DNA from: Candidatus Korobacter versatilis
GTDB taxonomy: Bacteria > Acidobacteriota > Terriglobia > Terriglobales > Acidobacteriaceae
NCBI GenBank assembly: GCA_016185395.1
Contig: JACPNR010000010.1
Span: 62,001-126,000, forward strand
Length of the DNA: 64,000 nt
Direction of reading: 5' to 3'
Made by a program: the position numbers and the translations under genes. Shown here piece after piece: positions 61,282-64,000 of the stretch (positions within the stretch are counted from its first letter, which is position 1; the number at the start of each line of letters is the position of its first letter). The notes under the pieces are model-generated. The model was not told the DNA's origin. It ran no database searches and worked only from the letters and a program-made list of their open reading frames with translations.

Positions 61282-61287
61282 TAGAAT
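61282..61287 (+). promoter_or_regulatory. -10-like TAGAAT before the NHL gene, leaderless spacing
   Basis: TAGAAT ends nine bases before ATG 61297, without a ribosome-binding sequence. Confidence 0.4.
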
Positions 61288-61296
61288 GTGCCTACC

Positions 61297-62205
61297 ATGT
61301 GCCGCCATCGCCTCGCTTTCGTGTTCGCCTTCTGTCTTGTGGCAGCGACGGCTCTCGCGCACCCCGGCTGGGGCATCGTGCGGGACGTGCAAGGCAATAC
61401 CTTCTTTACCGACCTCAAGCAGGTTTGGAAGCTAGCGCCCAGCGGCGAGCTCACCGTGGTCGTCCCTCACGTCCATACGCACGAACTCGTGATCGACGCG
61501 CGCGGCAATCTCTGCGGCGAGAACCTTGCTTACGAGGCGCCGGACAAGTGGCATGACTATTTCTGGCGGCGCTCGCCCGATGGCCGCGTCACGACGGTCA
61601 TTGCCGATGGCGGTGTGACGCGCGGCGTGAGCCTGTTAAAGGACGCAGCCGGCAACGAATACTCCGTCGAGCAGAACAATCACACGCGCACCAGGACGGT
61701 GCTCCTCAAGCGCACGCCTGCCGGTAATGTGACCGAAGTCGCGGGCGGCGCCTTCGGGGCGAAGGACGGCAAAGGAAACGCCGCGCAGTTCGGCAGCGTG
61801 GGCGGCGTCGCCGTCATGCCGGATGGCTCCGTCTTCCTCGTGGATGGCAGCGCGTTGCGCAAGGTCGCGACCGACGACACTGTCACCACCATCGCACGCG
61901 GACTCGACCAGCCGGCAAAGTTGCTCCACGGCACCGGCGGCCTGGCCAATCCGCGCTCCGGCTTGCGGCTCGATCCCGCTGGCAACGCCTACATCGCCGA
62001 CTTCGACAATCGTCGCGCGCTGAAGATCACGCCCAACGGCGCTCGCGTCACGGCGTACGAGTCGCCTTTGGGCTGGGGGCCGACCGGGATATGGATCGAA
62101 GGTGAAGACCTCTATGTCCTCGAGGGACGCCATCCGTTCGGCGATGGTGTGCGCGTGGTGCGCGCGCGCGGAGGCAAGGGAACAGTGCTCGCCAAAGTCG
62201 ATTGA
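61297..62205 (+). CDS. Secreted NHL-repeat beta-propeller protein
   Basis: A 302-residue protein with a signal peptide (MCRHRLAFVFAFCLVAATALA). The rest is NHL-type beta-propeller: VRDVQGNTFFTDLKQVWKL, ELVIDARGNLCGEN and LRLDPAGNAYIADFDNRRALKI, with repeated DxxGNxY strands. Such proteins bind ligands or partners and have no conserved catalytic residue here. It is divergent from tolQ. ATG 61297 is chosen over GTG 61288 since a -10-like box precedes it. Confidence 0.75.
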   Translation: MCRHRLAFVFAFCLVAATALAHPGWGIVRDVQGNTFFTDLKQVWKLAPSGELTVVVPHVHTHELVIDARGNLCGENLAYEAPDKWHDYFWRRSPDGRVTTVIADGGVTRGVSLLKDAAGNEYSVEQNNHTRTRTVLLKRTPAGNVTEVAGGAFGAKDGKGNAAQFGSVGGVAVMPDGSVFLVDGSALRKVATDDTVTTIARGLDQPAKLLHGTGGLANPRSGLRLDPAGNAYIADFDNRRALKITPNGARVTAYESPLGWGPTGIWIEGEDLYVLEGRHPFGDGVRVVRARGGKGTVLAKVD

Positions 62206-62263
62206 TCGCGCGTCGTCCGGAACGCACTCGTGCTATTCTTCGCCAAAAGCCGAGGCGAAGGAT

Positions 62264-63967
62264 TTGCTGCTCGAACTCCGCGTTGAAAATTACGCCGTCA
62301 TCGACAACGTTGCCGTCGAGTTCGCGGCCGGACTGAACCTGCTCACCGGAGAGACCGGCGCGGGCAAATCCATTCTCATCGACGCGCTCGCCCTGCTGCT
62401 CGGGGAGAAGGCTTCGGCCGATGTCATCCGCCACGGCGCGGAGAAGGCCGTGGTCGCCGGCGTCTTCGAAGCGCCCGCGAAGCTGGTCGATCCCGTTCTA
62501 GAAGCGAACGGTTTGGACTCCGACAGCGCGCAGCTCATCCTGCGGCGCGAGATCTCCGCCGGCGGCAAGGGACGCGTCTTCGTCAACAACCAGCCCGCGA
62601 CCGTGGCCGTGCTCAAACAGCTTGCGCCCCTGCTCGGCGCCATCCATGCGCAGAGCGAGTCCATCCTGTCGTTCGACGCGCACGAGCGCCTCGTATTGCT
62701 CGACCGCTACGCCGATCTCGAGACCGCCGCCATCGCCGACGCGTTCAGCAGGTGGAACGGCATTCGCCAGCGCATCGCCGATCTGCAGCGCGATGAGCAG
62801 GACCGCCTGCGTCTGGTGGACTTGTGGAGCTTCCAGAAGAAAGAGGTCGAGCAGGCGCGCCTCGCTCCCGGTGAGGATGAGAGACTCGAGAACGAGAAGC
62901 GCGTGCTCTCGAACGCCGAGAAGCTGCACCAGGCGGCGAGCGCCGCGTACGACAATCTTTACGACAGCAACGGCTCGGCCACGGCGACGATGCGCGCGGC
63001 AGGGAAGTCGCTCGAAGAACTCGCGCGTTACGATTCCAAGTTTGCCGAGGCGGCCGCCACGCTCGCCGGCGCGCGTGCCGTGGTCGAAGACCTCGGACTC
63101 ACGCTGCGCGATTACGCCGCCAACATCAACGCCTCACCCGAGCGCCTCGCCGAGATCGAAGACCGGCTCGCCGCCCTCGACCGGCTGAAGCGAAAGTACG
63201 GCGCCACGGTCGCGGATGTCCTCGCGTTCGGCGCCGGCGTCGCGCAGAAGCTCAACGAGATCGAGAACAAAGATGAAGTCCTGCGCGAGCTGAACAAAGA
63301 CCTTGCCACCGCCGCCGACGCATATCTCAAACGCGCGCGCGGTCTCTCGAAGGAACGCTACGACACCGCCAAGAGACTCGAGAGGCTGGTCGAGGACGAG
63401 ATCAACGACCTGGCAATGAAAGCCAGGTTCAAGATCGAGGTCACCGGCGCCGACGACCAGGGCAACTGGACGAGTTTCGGCTTCGACCACGTGCAGTACA
63501 TGATCGCGACCAACGCGGGCGAGCCGTTGCATCCAGTGGACCAGATCGCTTCAGGCGGCGAACTGTCCCGCGTGCTGCTCGCGCTGAAGGCGACCGTCCT
63601 GAGTAGCGCCGGCGTCCCGCCGGCTGTAGCGCGGACGTCTCGCCCGCGACAGAACACGCGCACGCTCGTCTTTGACGAGATCGACACCGGCATCGGAGGG
63701 CGCGCGGCCGAAGCCGTGGGTAAGAAGCTGAAATCGCTGGCGCGGTCCGAGCAGGTGCTGTGCATCACACACCTGCCGCAGATCGCGTCGTTCGCCGACC
63801 AGCACTACGCGATTGAAAAGAAGGAAGCACAGGGCCGCACCCGGACTTCCGTCCGCCGCCTCGACGCCAAGGAGCGCACCGAAGAGATCGCGCGCATGCT
63901 CTCCGGCGCGAAGCTCACGGACACATCGCTGAAGCACGCCGAGCAGATGCTCAAGGCCAACGCGTAA
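62264..63967 (+). CDS. recN: DNA repair ATPase RecN
   Basis: A 567-residue SMC-like protein for double-strand break repair. Walker A GETGAGKS is at about residue 29, coiled coils run from about 155 to 370, the signature motif IASGGELSRVLLALK is at about 427 and Walker B TLVFDEIDTGIGG at about 467. Between the last two, about 16 extra residues (SAGVPPAVARTSRPRQ) are encoded by two repeat units (63604-63650), an in-frame insertion. The start is TTG 62264 with GAAGGA just upstream; an earlier ATG would overlap the NHL gene. Confidence 0.93.
   Translation: MLLELRVENYAVIDNVAVEFAAGLNLLTGETGAGKSILIDALALLLGEKASADVIRHGAEKAVVAGVFEAPAKLVDPVLEANGLDSDSAQLILRREISAGGKGRVFVNNQPATVAVLKQLAPLLGAIHAQSESILSFDAHERLVLLDRYADLETAAIADAFSRWNGIRQRIADLQRDEQDRLRLVDLWSFQKKEVEQARLAPGEDERLENEKRVLSNAEKLHQAASAAYDNLYDSNGSATATMRAAGKSLEELARYDSKFAEAAATLAGARAVVEDLGLTLRDYAANINASPERLAEIEDRLAALDRLKRKYGATVADVLAFGAGVAQKLNEIENKDEVLRELNKDLATAADAYLKRARGLSKERYDTAKRLERLVEDEINDLAMKARFKIEVTGADDQGNWTSFGFDHVQYMIATNAGEPLHPVDQIASGGELSRVLLALKATVLSSAGVPPAVARTSRPRQNTRTLVFDEIDTGIGGRAAEAVGKKLKSLARSEQVLCITHLPQIASFADQHYAIEKKEAQGRTRTSVRRLDAKERTEEIARMLSGAKLTDTSLKHAEQMLKANA
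63604..63650. repeat. Two tandem TAGCGC units inside recN
   Basis: Unit one (63604-63626) is TAGCGCCGGCGTCCCGCCGG plus CTG and unit two (63627-63650) starts TAGCGCGGACGTCTCGCCCG. Each is itself an inverted repeat. They keep the recN frame open. Confidence 0.65.
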
Positions 63968-63990
63968 ATCTGCACGCACAAGGAGGCGCC

Positions 63991-64000
63991 ATGGGGACCC
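63991..64000 (+). CDS. Start of an unidentified gene cut by the window edge
   Basis: AAGGAGG lies four bases before ATG 63991, and only MGT is encoded before the window ends. The strong ribosome site is the only evidence. Confidence 0.4.

Noticed and set aside
1..64000. CRISPR arrays, tRNA or rRNA genes, insertion sequences, integrase
   Set aside because: No regularly spaced direct repeats, no cloverleaf-like sequence and no transposase or integrase motif was found when reading both strands by eye.

Overview
The window is chromosomal DNA from a high-GC Gram-negative bacterium. The gene set suggests an Acidobacteriota (Terriglobia-like) genome: a complete Tol-Pal system with CpoB, lpxD, a KorAB 2-oxoacid:ferredoxin oxidoreductase, many secreted M28/S9/M61/S41 peptidases, a DUF1844 protein and a Cys/His-motif protein resembling families I associate with that phylum. 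This placement is inferred from gene content; there is no rRNA or other taxonomic marker here. No tRNA, rRNA, CRISPR array, transposase or integrase was seen.

Layout. 1-317 is the start of an S41 processing protease, truncated by the window edge. 643-4973 is an accessory stretch: a tiny strand-repeat protein, then an AAA+ ATPase/subtilisin pair (906-4258) that matches the IetAS-type toxin-antitoxin/defence architecture and is visibly more AT-rich than its surroundings, then a Cys/His-motif protein. 5028-8835 holds tatB-tatC followed by two secreted M28 peptidases. 8856-16691 holds a metallo-beta-lactamase/rhodanese protein, an SSF symporter, TerC, NadB (-), AroB and UbiE/MenG. 16695-19096 (-) is an epimerase and a parvulin. 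19232-22323 is a CDF transporter with three C-terminal domains, OsmC, a selenocysteine glutaredoxin read through an in-frame UGA, and a DMT transporter. 22327-27037 (-) is an MFS permease, then ygfZ, DUF1844, an MBL hydrolase and ribF. 27157-36046 is a mixed run: a secreted protein, an isopropylmalate-type dehydrogenase, an S9 peptidase, an HExxH protease, mtnP with a PfkB kinase, and a membrane glycosyltransferase. 36090-42575 is a cell-envelope run: MgtC, dapF, ldcA, mpl, an M61 peptidase and plsC; dapF-ldcA-mpl reads as a murein-recycling module. 42631-45662 (-) holds a lipoprotein, a REC-PAS regulator, lpxD and small proteins. 46045-56155 holds a CCA-type nucleotidyltransferase with a histone-like tail, dnaE, accA, korA-korB and a 2Fe-2S protein. 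56203-61187 (-) is tolQ-tolR-tonB/tolA-tolB-pal-cpoB. 61297-63967 holds an NHL-repeat protein and recN.

Three things stand out. First, a glutaredoxin whose catalytic cysteine is replaced by UGA, with a well-placed SECIS-like hairpin (21141-21380). Second, the IetAS-like pair. Third, two genome-scale habits: many genes carry a TAnnnT box only 8-11 nt before the start codon, which suggests leaderless mRNAs, and several short interspersed repeat families occupy the gaps and sometimes invade coding ends (plsC, an HExxH protease, recN).
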